Assembly (NCBI GenBank): GCA_946902985.2
Contig: OX336388.2
Span: 1,503,398,545-1,503,462,544, forward strand
Source of the DNA: Meconema thalassinum
Taxonomy: Eukaryota; Arthropoda; Insecta; Orthoptera; Tettigoniidae
Direction: 5' to 3'
Length of the DNA: 64,000 nucleotides
Shown piece after piece: positions 1-11,375 of this stretch (its first letter is position 1; every line of letters starts with the position of its first letter). Both the position numbers and the translations under genes were made by a program. The notes under the pieces were generated by a model. It searched no databases and had not been told where the DNA came from. It saw nothing but the letters and a program-made list of their open reading frames with translations.

Positions 1-156
1 ACCGTCTGCAGTCCTTACCTGAATTACAGACTAATACAGCCATCACAATTCACACCGTTTATCAGACAGATTCTACACTCACCCAAAGTACACGGGGTTA
101 CATGACCGCGTTGTCGCAGCCCCTAAACTGAGGAACCAACCAAAATCTCTGCGGGA
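1..156 (+). repeat. SINE-B 3' end (truncated by window edge)
   Basis: This stretch matches 52341-52484 and, more loosely, 41512-41590 plus 41924-41996, where a full SINE-B with tRNA-like A and B boxes can be seen. Only the 3' body and the ACCAACC-type tail fall inside the window; the tRNA-like head would lie before base 1. No coding capacity. It sits about 90 bp upstream of a hairpin-ended element, and the same arrangement recurs at 52 kb. Confidence 0.65.
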
Positions 157-248
157 GATATAATTTTGCGTGAAGAAGTAACAGACTGTTACATAGTTAC
201 ACATCAGTGTCGAAACCTTGCATAAGGACAGAGTGACCACAAGTATAA

Positions 249-1760
249 CAAGTAGTTCCGTGAAGAACTATACAGCCTATTTTCATGTATCCTACTTATG
301 TTAACTGCCACAATCAACATACAAAATTTCAGTTTAATTGCTGTAACAGATTCGTAGATATTGAGAACCGTCTAAATATTTCAGATGGTCGCCAGGTTGG
401 ATTTTTATTTTTGTACTATTACATTAAGATTATTGTGTACGTGTGGTATTCAAACTTCAATCGCATGATTAGACAACAAGAAGTAAAAACGAGATTTTAA
501 AATTACGCACAGCAGCCATCTTGTGATAATGCAAACCATTGAAATAAATTAGATGCCAGTGGATCAACATTTGTATAAGCATTTAACGTGCAACGTTTCA
601 CGGCACTCGGATAGTTAATTCGCGAGAAACGTCCATTTAAATATTTATACTTCGCGTCGCCGCCATGTTGGATTTGTGCTCACCTGGTTCCTGAAAGTCC
701 TATAGGTGAACATATGTTCATAGTCTCTATGAACATTAAAAAATTCAGTTTGGTTGCTATAAAAGATTCATAGATATTGAGAACCGTGTAAATATTTCGG
801 GAGCTCACCATTTAGGAGTGTTATGTGTATAGGCCATAGAGTTATGTACCATTCAAGGACAATTATTGCCTAGGTTCATTATTCAAACTTTCACTTCGAT
901 CGCATAATTACGACACAAGAAATTAAAACTTAATTTTAAAATTTCGCACAGCCGCCATCTTGAGGTTATGTAAGCAATTGAATTAAATTAGATGGCAGTG
1001 CATTACAATCTGCAAAATCAATTACTGTACCACAATTCACTGCGCTCAGAGAGTTAAATCACGAGAAAAGTCTATTAAAATATTTTAAATTCGCTTGGTC
1101 GCCATGTTCGTTTCGTACTTTACAGGTTTATGAAATATACATAGATATACCTGTATCAGTACCCTTTATCACCGTACAAAATTGCAGGGTGATATCCGTA
1201 ATAGTTTCGGAGATATAGAATGTCAGTGAAATATTTCGCACAGCCGCCATTTTGAGGTTATGTAAACAATTGAACTAAATTAGACTCTAGTGCATTACAA
1301 TGTGTATAAACATTTGCTGTACCAAGTTTCATTACATTTAGATAGTTAAATCGCGAGAAAAGTCTATTTAAATATCTCAAATTCGCTTGGCCGCCATGTT
1401 GGTTTTGTAGTCACCAGGTTTTTGAAAGTCTCATAGGTGAACTTCTAGTAGTGCCCTTTATCACCGTACACAATTTCAGGGCGATATCGGTAATAGTTTC
1501 GGAGATATTGAATGCTAGTGAAATATTTCGCACAGCCGCCATGTTGGGTTGGAGAGACGTAACAAAATTTGAAGGGCACGGTCGAGGTCGCCGGGAATAG
1601 TGCTATGAACTTCCCGAGTTTCATTGAAATCGCTCCTGCCGTTTCGATTTTATTAGGGGGGGACACACACACGAATCACACACACACACACACACGCACA
1701 CACACACGGACAAAAGGTGATCTCATAAGCCTATTTTTTCAAAATTGAAAATAGGCTAAA
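249..1760 (+). mobile_element. H2-A: hairpin-ended non-autonomous element (HINE/Helentron-like)
   Basis: The 5' end begins CAAGTAGTTCCGTGAAGAAC, a small hairpin, followed by ACAGCCTATTTTC. The 3' end is a hairpin (1729-1757) ending ATAGGCTAAAA, so the two ends carry an inverted repeat of AGCCTATTTT. The body has diverged repeats of a module with a GCCGCCATNTT motif (for example 951-962). A G-run and a CA microsatellite (about 1650-1709) precede GATCTCATAAG and the terminal hairpin. There is no protein. The layout (terminal inverted repeat, internal tandem modules, microsatellite, 3' hairpin then CTAA) resembles DINE-1/HINE elements mobilised by Helentrons. The class is inferred; the boundaries are well supported by the copy at 52586-54104. 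Confidence 0.65.
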
Positions 1761-2040
1761 AATGGACTCCAAATGACAAGAAGGTTACCGTCATCATAAG
1801 ACAATAAAATGTTTAAAATATGCATAAAATTACGATAAACAAAGTTAATTAATCTCCAATTATAAAATAATTTCTCGCAGTAAATGAGGTCTGATCCTTC
1901 TACGAAAACTTGCATATTCTGCCTATTTTCGCCTATCCCCATGTTTGTCTGGTGAAATCTACCTCTGCCTTCCGGCGTGCCGAGAGGACTTTTTTTTAAA
2001 CCTAAGAACAGTTTTCCCGTAATCCCCAAATATTTACGCT
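1761..2040. repeat. Repeat shared with 54105-54340
   Basis: The 280 bp after H2-A align with the sequence after H2-B, so the whole block from SINE-B through H2 to here is one repeated unit. No protein is recognised; an open frame on the minus strand here has no family signature. The block ends where the TA-flanked transposon begins. Confidence 0.55.
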
Positions 2041-2186
2041 AGGACATAACGTACCACTTGATGTCAGACGGGCATTCCAGTTACAGGTTCATTACCACAT
2101 AAACATCAGTGGCGATTACACTGTGCGGCTTTAAACATGGAGTTGTGTACAACGAATAGGGGCGGTTTATGTGCGCACTTCGACGG

Positions 2187-2339
2187 ATGAAGTACGAATT
2201 GCACATGGAAAGTTTAAAGAGAAAGAAGAAATATGTCAAGTATGATGAACGGCTTGACAGAATAATGAAGCGGTATGAAGAGAATGGAAACTTGAAATCT
2301 TGCTTGAGAGCTCTCTCATATTCGCAGAACTTGGAATGA
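2187..2339 (+). pseudogene. Short basic reading frame inside the TA-flanked transposon
   Basis: This 50-residue frame starts MKYELHMESLKRKKKYVKYD and is rich in Lys, Arg and Glu in a helix-like pattern. It lies 145 bp inside the left inverted repeat, where the N-terminal DNA-binding region of a transposase would be expected. I do not recognise the family. It could be the remnant of a helix-turn-helix segment or a chance open frame. Confidence 0.2.
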
Positions 2340-2788
2340 AACTTCACATGGCGAACTTGCAATTCACTTAGAATGAAACATCCCATGACGAATTTGCTAT
2401 TCGCTAGGATATAAAACCAACAAAAAAAAAAATTAAAAAATTAAAAAGAATAAAGTTAAGAAAACGAAAATTGACCAGAGCTTAACCACACCTGATTTTA
2501 AACAGTTCAAAGCCTGAATAAAGTGTGATGAGAATCCAAAAACTTATCATATTTTATATTAGTTTATGTTATGTTATTGCCCACGTATTTATTACCAGGA
2601 TTAATTGAGCAATACCGAGCAAGTGGCCGTGCGGTTAGGGTTTCATGCACCCTAAATACTTCCCACTCTTTCAAGTGGTACGTTATATCCTCTCCTAAAT
2701 ATTTTAAGGTCATTAGCTGACTCTTCGCAGGTAATCAGCCGGCCAAGTGGTACGTTATGTCCGGTGTTACGGTGCCCATTTAGATGAG

Positions 2789-2827
2789 GGCCACCGATTG
2801 ATTTTCTTAGATGAATCAACTGTTTGA
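2789..2827 (+). pseudogene. Possible transposase catalytic-core remnant
   Basis: One frame reads GHRLIFLDESTV before a TGA. An LxFxDES-type motif is typical around the second catalytic Asp of IS630/Tc1/mariner transposases (known for the family). It fits the TA duplications of the enclosing element. The match is only about ten residues with nothing convincing downstream, so chance is possible. A further open stretch at about 2936-3117 (KHRGKLLYAFLGRIRKDQEN) may belong to the same decayed gene. Confidence 0.25.
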
Positions 2828-5800
2828 AGAGCGCGCGGAACCAAGGTGTTTTGTTTCATCAAGATGACACCAGATGGGGAGAGCATCGACTGAGGAACCT
2901 CACATGGTTGGTTTACGAGTTTTAAGGTGAAGAGGTCGAACTACCAAAACATCGTGGGAAGTTACTGTACGCATTTCTAGGAAGAATACGAAAAGATCAA
3001 GAGAATCCTTCGTTTGGATCAGAAGATATTGGAGATGAAGAATCCAAGGCGCAAGGATTATGTTTACCATCCGCCTGGCTGGTAGGAGTTAGGCTGCACG
3101 CAGCAGGTGTGGAGTGAAGCATGACTACTAGGACTTGTGGCTTCGCACGCACATGGTCATGTATGCTTGGTAATTGAGTTTGAGGATGCCAGTCTAAAAG
3201 AGTTGGAAAGCAATCAACGAATATGATGTGGGCCTTAAAATCCATATATCATAAATAGGCAACGTAGGCAAGCCATTGCTTTTGTGTGTGCAGAGCTTTG
3301 GGGAAGAATATTCCTTACTCATCTAGGGAATGTAGCCTAGAAACTAGAAATGGTACTAGTGTACTACGTAAACCACTCTTAAAGATTGTCAGTGTATCAC
3401 TCCAAACATCAAGGCCAAAAGCAAGTACAGTACGCGAAGATCGAACCAGCAGTCTTGGTTGCAAAATGATTTCGAAGACGGTGTAAATATTCTAGAACGG
3501 GAAAGTGAACCAGTCGAATTAGGAAGATTTTCTGTGGCACAAAGCTGCAAGTGTTAGATTGGGATTCGAATATTTATAACATTATGTTGCTAGACGTGCA
3601 TCATATTTGTTTGAAAATGATAATTCGATCCGTCATCATGAGTTGCTAAGAGAACTGGAGGTGAGATGTCAGGGGATTTTTGGGAACATCGTCGTGAGTG
3701 ATGGAGTTAGGTGAAACGTGAAGCAGAAAGTCTGAGCACGAGAAGACATGTATATCAGCTGGTATTCACGGATTCTACGTCAAAAGGATTCTGCCTACAA
3801 GAACTTCACGATGTAAGCCAACTTTATTATTAGTTACTAGTCTTACTGCATTATCAATTACGACTATAATGTCTGCTAAGTAGGTTTCTGCGTCTGGATA
3901 TTTATTTCAAGAAGTTACAGCACATTTGAGGATTTATCAGCCAATTTATTCTAATGGATCTCTTTGATGGAAATCTAGTGCGTTTGGGATTTCAGCCTGA
4001 TATGCTTCGATATAGCAGTAGACTATTGTGTGGAGGTTATTTTACACCATTCCACGCCTAAACGTTATGTTAGGGAACTTTAAAATAATATTTGGATTTG
4101 TTTAAATTTAATGGTTTATAATTAAATTAATTTTGTCTATAATATTTTCTCGATTTTGTTAGGAATTTCACTTTTGAGTATTTTGATAGATGAGGAATGT
4201 GGATATCCACATTGCGTTTAAATATTATTCCTCGGGAATAATAATTTACTGGAAGGGAATTTTCTGTGAATTTATAAATTTTTATATATGAATTTAAAAT
4301 AAATGTTGTAAAATATTTTCTTTGTAAATGAAGTTGAGATATGATATCGGAAGGCTGTATGACTGGTAGTCAAGCCATGATGATAATAATAATAAGTAAA
4401 TGATTATATTGTCTTGGAATGTTTTCCAATAATAATAATAATATTAATAATAATTCCTAGTAATTATAGCGGTTAATAATTGGTTGAATAATGGATCGTA
4501 GTTGATCATATGGGAGTTTATTTTGAATAGAGGGACATGCCGAAGATGTGAATTTTGATACTGGGAGCGGAAGGTGATTCATATACGAATTTTGTATAAA
4601 ATGAGGAACTATGTATTGGAAATAATGCGATAGTTAAACAGGGGTGTGTTGGAGAAGACTTTAAAAGTTTATTTACATCTATGCGAGAGGCCGAGATATT
4701 TAAGGTGATTTGTGAGGGAGAGCTTGATCCCATATGCTGTTTGTTTAGAAGCCATTGAACCCAGCCTGCGTAGCTGAGGGGTCATTATAAAAATAAGAAT
4801 ATAATGGTCAGATGTTAAGTGAAAATAAAATATGAATTAATGAAGGATGTTTACGAAGTTGAGTTTTGAGGGTCAAAAAATTGCTCCATGCTCAAATATG
4901 ATTAAAAGGAGGACAATATAGTCGCTCATATGGGAAGCTAGTGGCCGATCGTCAGTGAAATTCTACATTCCTAGACTGGTGTATAATTGCCCACATGGTG
5001 TAGTCGTTTAAATATGAATAAGTTGACGTCTCATCCTAGTTTTGCTGAAGGCCTACCGTGCCCTATTCTACATATTTACAGTATTAGAGGCATTTTGTTC
5101 AGAGGATGGTAAATAAATTAATAATTTAAGCTGATAGCTGATTGGTTTGTGGATCCATTAATTTTCATAAAATACCAGTTTGGATTATTCTAAATAATAA
5201 TTTTCATAATAAATTAAAAGAATTAACATAAATTAATTGAATTAAAGGAATTAAATTAAAGTAAATTAAACTAAAGAAATTAAATCAGAGGCTTTAAATA
5301 AAATATGTAATGCGGAATAAAATTTATTTATGATAAAAATGTGGAAGAATGTTTGGAGTACATTCACAAATGTTGAATTTGGAATGATGGTCATGGTGTT
5401 AGTGATTTTGATTTCACATCGTTTTGGGAATGTGATTTTCCAGATATGAGTTAGGATATGTGAATTTCATCGCAGAGGTTGAAACAATTCTGGAAATTTG
5501 ATTCAAGTGATACTTTTGTAAATATTAAAATCACGGTGTCAGGATGGACTGATATTTTCCTGCACATCAGTGATAAATATACAGTTTGCACAATTAATTA
5601 AAACAGATGCTGAGATGGACTAAAGATTTTCTCAGACATCAAATTAAATTTCGAAAATAGTGAATTTATTTGGTTAAAGGCTGTGAATAATTTATTTTAT
5701 GCGTTATGTAAATTATATGCAGATGAGGGGCCCAGGGGGAGCACAGGATGTCTTTATTTTTCAAGACTGGAATATTATATTTTTCCCTGGGGGGATCATT

Positions 5801-6190
5801 GTATTCTAATAGGACCAGCGGACAGTTAAATTAAACTGAGGTGTTTTAAGAAATTGGTGTTATTCACAAATTATTTGCACTGCCTTCCATCCTTTATGGA
5901 GTGTGAATTTCGATATCCGTCCGGCTGGTATTGATTAAATTTTTGTTTGCTATACTCAGTTTGACCCCGAGATGTTTTGAGTCTTATGCTCGGCGGATGT
6001 TGAAATTCATGCTCGTGTGCACGTGGGACTTCGGTCAAACGGTCACAGTACGTTATGTCCGTGGTACGTTATGTCCTATAACCCTAGGCGACACGACTCT
6101 GATAGGGACTATCGTCTTGTTTATTTGTTTAAACGCACTTTAAATAAATATATTTTCGTTCACTTTTCAAGAAATGCAATTGTACTATTG

Positions 6191-6525
6191 GTGAGCCTCC
6201 GTGGCTTAGGCGGCAGCACGCCGGCCTCTCACCGCTGGGTCCGTGGTTCAAATCCCGGTCACTCCATGTGAGATTTGTGCTGGACAAAGCGGAGGCAGAC
6301 AGGTTTTTCTCCGGGTATTCCGGTTTTCCCTGTCACAATTTCATTCCAGCAACACTCTCCTCTATCATTTTATTTCATCTGTCATTCATTTACTCATTGC
6401 CCCAGGGGAGTGTGACAGGCTTCGGCTGCCAGCACAGTTCATATCCTCGCCGCTAGATGGGGGCTTCATTCATTCCATTCCCTGACCCGGTCGGTCGACT
6501 GGAAGCAGGCTGTGGATTTTCATTT
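6191..6525 (+). mobile_element. SINE-A copy 1 (tRNA-derived)
   Basis: The tRNA-like head has an A box (TGGCTTAGGCGG) and an exact B box (GGTTCAAATCCC), RNA polymerase III promoter elements. The body ends ...CTGTGGATTTTCATTT. It is flanked by imperfect 14-bp target duplications, CAATTGTACTATTG at 6177-6190 and CAATTATGCTATTG at 6526-6539. No protein; open frames across it are incidental. Mobilised in trans by a LINE (established for SINEs). Confidence 0.85.
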
Positions 6526-6540
6526 CAATTATGCTATTGA

Positions 6541-7002
6541 GACGATTTAGAAGATTTCGGTACAAACCGCTCCTTCTAACTTCCTCTTTTTTAAGAGATT
6601 GACTTTTGTGAAACATACTGTATACCTGAACGTTTTATATGTATAACTAGCAACCTGCCCCAGCTTCGCCCGGTATCTTTAACGGTTAACCCAGCGTAAG
6701 CTTAAAAGGCGTACGGGCGGCAGTTTTTTCTTCGACTCGATTGACTGAAATCGTTCCTGCTCGGCGTCCTTTGGTCATAAATAAATACATTTTGTGATGG
6801 CCGACTGAAAGCTATACTATTAATTAAGATACTAGGTAGAAAAATAGCTGACTAATATCTCTATCCGCCCAAATCTTTCTGTATCTCAGAAAGGTCGGGA
6901 AAATTTCTTCCAATTATGAAACGTAGGAGGCCTACTGATGTACAGTACATTATTACAATCTTCTAACACATTCAATTCTGACATTTCTGGATTCATTTCG
7001 AT
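6541..7002. repeat. Fragment resembling the start of element F, otherwise unassigned
   Basis: At about 6648 the sequence AACTAGCAACCTGCCC followed by CAGCTTCGCCCGG resembles the start of element F at 46388 (ACTAGCTGACCCGGCAG), a very common insect repeat start. The rest to 7002 has no recognisable gene or repeat boundary. Confidence 0.35.
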
Positions 7003-9856
7003 ACTTGCCACGGTGGGTGAGTGGTTAACGTGTCGGTCTACCAACATCAAGCTTGCAGGTTCGCTCCTGGCCGTGGTAAGAGATTTTTTTAAGGCGACAA
7101 AAATCACGACATGGATGTCATACGTTGTTGGCATGTTAAACAAGATGTTCAGTAAAGAACATACAGCCTACTTTCTCCTAAATGCATGGGTATAGTTATA
7201 ACTCTTTGTCCTTTTCAACGAGTATGAATGTATGTTGGTTGTAGTAGCTTGTTGAAATACAACGTGCTATAGGGATATTAAACATGAATATGAGGTGCCC
7301 TTGCTAGTGCTACCTCTGTACCAAATTTCGTTCAATTCGGTTTCACCGTGTTTGAATTGATAGGGGGAATCGATTTGCACACATACTTGGCCACCATCTG
7401 CAAACTATTGGGCTGATGTTCTTGCAGTTTGGTCTGAATATGTTTCCCCACATAAAGACATGGTGTTGCAAAATTTGGTAGAGACTAGATTATTAGGTTG
7501 GTCGTAATTACATTTTAGCTTTTAACATTTGGGTGGCCGCGATTACGTTTCCGTCAACATAGCGGTGATATAAAACATGACACTGAGGTGCCCTTTGCTA
7601 GTGCTACCTCTGTACCAAATTTCGTTCCATTCGGTTTCACCGTGTTCGAATTGATAAGGGGAATCGATTTTCACACAAAGATGGCCGCCATCCGCAAAAT
7701 ATTAGGCTGATGACCTATTAGTTTGGTCAAAGGATGCTCCCTCCATAAAGGTATGTTGTTGCTAAATTTGCTAGAGATCGGATGATTAGGCTAATCGTAA
7801 TTTGATTTCAGCTTTGAACATTTGTGTGGCCGCCATTACGTTTCCGTCAAGATGGCGGCGATATAAAACAAGACACTGAGGTGCCTTTTGTTAGTACTAC
7901 CTCTGTACCAAATTTCGTTCATTCGGTTCCACCGTGTTCGAATTAATAGGGGGAATCAATTTTGACATAAAGATGGCCGCCATCCGCAAACTATTAGGCT
8001 AATGGCCTATTAGATTGGTCAAAGGATGCTCCCTCCATAAAGGTATTTTGTTGCAAAGTTTGGTAGAGATCGGATGGTTATGTTAGTCGTAATTTGATTT
8101 AAGCTTTAGATATTTGTGTGGCCGCCATTACGTTTCTGTCAATATGGCGGCGATATAAAACATGACTCTGAGATGCCCTTTGCTAGAGCTATCTCTGTAC
8201 CAAATTTCGTTCTATTCGGTTTCACCGTGTTTGAATTAATAGGGGGAATCGATTTTGAAGCAAAGATGGCCGCCATCCGCAAACTATTAGGCGAATGACC
8301 TATTAGATTGGTCAAAGGATGCTCCCTCCATGAAGGAATGTTGTTGCAAAGTTTGGTAGAGATCGGATGGTTATGTTAGTTGTAATTTAACTTAAGCTTT
8401 GAACATTTGTGTGGCCGCCATTACGTTTCTGTCAAGATGGCGGCGATATAAAATATGACACTGAGGTGCCCTTTGCTAGTGCTACCTCTGTACCAAATTT
8501 CGTTCATTCGGTTCCACCGTGTTCGAATTAATAGGGGGAATCAATTTTGACATAAAGATGGCCGCCATCCGCAAACTATTAGGCTAATAACCTATTAGAT
8601 TGGTCAAAGGATGCTCCCTCCATAAAGGAATGTTGTTGCAAAGTTTGGTAGAGATCGGATGGTTATGTTAGTCGTAATTTAACTTAAGCTTTGAACATTT
8701 GTGTGGCCGCCATTACGTTTCTGTCAATATGGCGGCGATATAAAACATGACACTGACATGCCCTTCGCTAGTGCTACCTCTGTACCAAATTTTGTTCCAT
8801 TCGGTTTCACCGTGTTTGAATTAATAGGGGGAATTGATTTTCACACAAAGATGGCCGCCATCCGCAATCTATTACGCTCATGACCTATTAGTTTGGTCAA
8901 AGGATGCTCCCCCATAAAGGTATGTTGTTGCAAAATTTGGTAGAGAGCTGATGATTAGGTTAGTCGTAATTTGATTTAAGCTTTGAACATTTGTGTGGCC
9001 GCCATTACGTTTCCGTCAAGATGGCGGCGATGTAAAACATGACACTGAGGTGCCTTTTGTTAGTACTACCTCTGTACCAAATTTCGTTCCATTCGGTTGC
9101 ACCGTGTTCAAATTAATAGGGGGAATCGATTTTCACACAAAGATGGCCGCCATCCGCAAACTGTTACGCTGATGGCCTATTGGTTTGGTCAAAGGATGCT
9201 CCCCCCCATGAAGGTATGTTGTTGCAAAATTTGGTAGAGATCGGATGATTAGGTTAATCGTAATTTGATTTAAGCTTTGAACATTTGTGTGGCCGCCATT
9301 ACGTTTCCGTCAAGATGGCGGCGATATAAAACATGACACTGAGGTGTCCTTTGCTAGTGCTACCTTTGTACCAAATTTCGTTCAATTCGCATTCACCGTG
9401 TTCGAATTGATAGGGGGGACAGACATTCAGAGTACACACACTCACACACACACAGACACACACACACACACACACACAGACTCACACACACACATACACA
9501 CACACACACAGACTCACACACACACATACACACACACAGACAGACTTTTTTCGCCCTGTGTTGATCTCATAAGTCTACTTTCATTTTTTGCAAAAATCGA
9601 AAGTAGGCTAAAAACCCATTTGAATTCAGTAGGCCGTGTTCATAATGGCAACATTAATCTCGGGATTTTCCGTCAACACAAAGTTCCTCTATTCTCTACT
9701 AGAAAGCGCTAGAGTGTCAAGAGCTTAGATATCTAACCTCCTTGACTTTCATAGCGTTCCAAGGAACGACGAAATTCAACATGCAAACTGCCCTCAGGGT
9801 GTCAATTAACAAAGCTTGCACCCGGCATCCGAGGCCATACGATATTTTTTATTATT
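7003..9856 (+). mobile_element. SINE-D copy 1, split by H1-1
   Basis: The head at 7003-7140 has an A box (TGGGTGAGTGG) and a B box (GGTTCGCTCC). The SINE resumes at about 9612 (AACCCATTTGAATTCAGTAG) and runs to a T/A-rich tail near 9856. The split is shown by the uninterrupted minus-strand copy at 43902-44279. ATTTCGAT at 6995-7002 and 9857-9864 is the likely target duplication. Only 7003-7140 and 9612-9856 are SINE; the rest is the inserted element. Confidence 0.75.
7141..9611 (+). mobile_element. H1-1: hairpin-ended non-autonomous element with 292-bp tandem units
   Basis: The 5' end is CAAGATGTTCAGTAAAGAAC (hairpin) then ATACAGCCTACTTTC. The 3' end is GATCTCATAAG, a hairpin, and GAAAGTAGGCTAAAA. 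The interior holds about seven head-to-tail units of 292-294 bp, with GGCCGC starts near 7534, 7828, 8120, 8413, 8705, 8997 and 9291. Most units carry ATGGCGGC closely followed by TATAAAA, and AAGATGGCCGCCATC. A CA microsatellite fills 9430-9540. The boundaries are fixed because it interrupts SINE-D. Open frames inside are tandem-repeat artefacts. The Helentron-associated class is inferred from structure. Confidence 0.75.
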
Positions 9857-9864
9857 ATTTCGAT

Positions 9865-10317
9865 GCACGGTACTGACATGGCCCTAATACTGTATACGTC
9901 ATAACGGTCGAAAATGAGGACGTATGGAGCCCGATATTTTTGTTATCAATTCAGACTACAATAGTGATGACTGAATATGTTAGGCTGAACACATGTGTGA
10001 GCAGGAAGGAAGAGTAACATTGCCATGGTGTACAATTTGTATTGCATCCTGATCATCTGGCTTGTGTTATCAAGCGTGCGCTAGTCAATTTATCCCCCTC
10101 CCCACTCTCCCTATCCTATTGTAATCGTACACGCCACTGTTTAGTTACACGGTGGGGACAGAGCGTCCGTCACAAAACACAGCCAATTCAGAATCACTTC
10201 CTCTTCCTCGTATTTGCTGTGGTTATTCTGCTTTAAGCTTGGAGACAAATTACCAATGAGGACATTAGTTTGCAACTCAACATCCGTTGAACATACGCGT
10301 GCGCATACGCCTCGTCG
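9865..10317. other. No recognisable feature
   Basis: Between SINE-D and the diverged SINE-C I see no coding signal, repeat boundary or regulatory structure that I can support. Confidence 0.4.
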
Positions 10318-10740
10318 CGTAGTGGCTACCATTTTTAGCTGTCATCGCGGAGGCCAGGTTTGATTTCCGGCTCAGCCAAGAAAATTAATTTTGATTTGAG
10401 GGCTTGAACGGGGTACACTAAGCGTAGTGAGCAGAACTGAGAGAAGGTGGATTCGATTCGTATCTCAGCCTCCATAGAAGAGGTTTTCCTAGGTTCCCCA
10501 ACACCTCTCCTCCATGCAAATGCGGGGATGGTACCTAACTAAAGGCCATGGTCGTATTATAACTAATCATAACCCAATTACAAATATACACACTAGTTCA
10601 GAGATAACAATGGCACAGATTATAAGAAAAATTCTACACACACCCAAGTATACGGGAATACCTACCCAAGATTTTGCTAAAGCCCTAAATGAATCAACAA
10701 TAACGACAAACGCATTTCTCAGCAAGAGAACGTGTTGATT
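10318..10740 (+). mobile_element. SINE-C copy 1 (diverged, tRNA-derived)
   Basis: An A-box-like GCGTAGTGGCTACC and a degenerate B box (GGTTTGATTTCCGG) start a body whose landmarks match the copy at 16594-16823: AACGGGGTACACT, GGATTCGATTCGTATCTCAGCC and GGGGATGGTACCTAAC in the same order. The 3' portion (about 10640-10715) resembles the SINE-B tail (TTCTACACACACCCAAG). The start is approximate and I found no target duplication. Confidence 0.55.
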
Positions 10741-11040
10741 GTAAGAAGAACGAAGCTCGTAACTTGGTTGCACATCAACCAGACCAGTATTTCGCAGTTC
10801 TCTCTCACTTGTATTCAATTTATCTCTTTCTAATATGTTGTTCTAGGTTTTCTCATTTAGGGTCTTGGATATCGTGGTCGTCAGCGCTGTATTCTTATGT
10901 GTTTGTGTTTTTGATTTGTTTGGTAAAAATGTCTTATTTTGGTGTCTGTTGCGGTGTGTGTATTCGTAATTGAGGCTAGAAGTGGAAAGGAGGTGGTTGT
11001 GTCCTAATGTATAAATTAGGAACCATGCAAGCATTAACCT

Positions 11041-11375
11041 GTGAGCTTCCGTGGCTTAGGCGGCAGCACGTCGGCCTCTCACCGCTGGGTCCGTGGTTCA
11101 AATCCCGGTCAGTCCATGTGAGATCTGTGCTGGACAAAACGGAGGCAGACAGGTTTTTCTCCGGGTACTCCGGTTTTCCCTGTCAAAATTTCATTCCAGC
11201 AACACTCTCCATTATCATTTCATTTCATCTGCCATTCATTTAATCATTGCCCCAGAGGAGTGCGTCAGGCCTCGGCAGCCGGCACAGTTCATATCCTCGC
11301 CGCTAGATAGGGGCTTCATTCATTCCATTCCTGACCCGGTCGGAGACTGGAAGCAGGCTGTGGATTTTCATTTTT
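11041..11375 (+). mobile_element. SINE-A copy 2
   Basis: Same family as 6191-6525, with A box TGGCTTAGGCGG and B box GGTTCAAATCCC. An exact 13-bp target duplication, CAAGCATTAACCT, lies at 11028-11040 and 11376-11388, so this is a relatively recent insertion. Confidence 0.9.

Larger units (their letters stand above)
2042..6076. mobile_element. TA-flanked DNA transposon, decayed (Tc1/mariner/pogo type suggested)
   Basis: The left end reads GGACATAACGTACCAC and the right end is its exact reverse complement GTGGTACGTTATGTCC, each flanked by TA, giving a 4,035-bp unit. Extra copies of the same motif lie just inside: near 2675 (one mismatch), at 2747-2762, and at about 6047-6060, so the ends are tandemly repeated or shorter derivatives are nested. 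TA target duplications are typical of Tc1/mariner/pogo elements. No intact transposase remains. A short LIFLDEST-like peptide and a 50-residue basic reading frame are the only coding traces. About 3500-6000 is AT-rich with short ATA and TAA runs and no recognisable gene. Confidence 0.55.

Noticed and set aside
1739..2029. 96-codon minus-strand frame (KLFLGLKKSPLGTPEG)
   Set aside because: Lies in repeat sequence shared with 54105-54340, where the frame is not maintained.
3286..3486. Possible host exon with acceptor-like TTTGTGTGTGCAG at about 3292
   Set aside because: No matching donor, domain or neighbouring exon; lies inside the TA-flanked transposon.
6243..6485. Open frames with CEICAGQ...RQVFLRV-like peptides (also at 11093, 15945 and 41647)
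   Set aside because: Recurring frames are just translations of SINE-A copies.
7141..9611. CRISPR array or satellite
   Set aside because: Repeats of 292 bp without spacers, with transposon-like ends, in a eukaryotic context.
9287..9712. 141-codon frame with a His/Thr-rich repeat
   Set aside because: Translation of the CA microsatellite and the last H1 tandem unit; not a protein.
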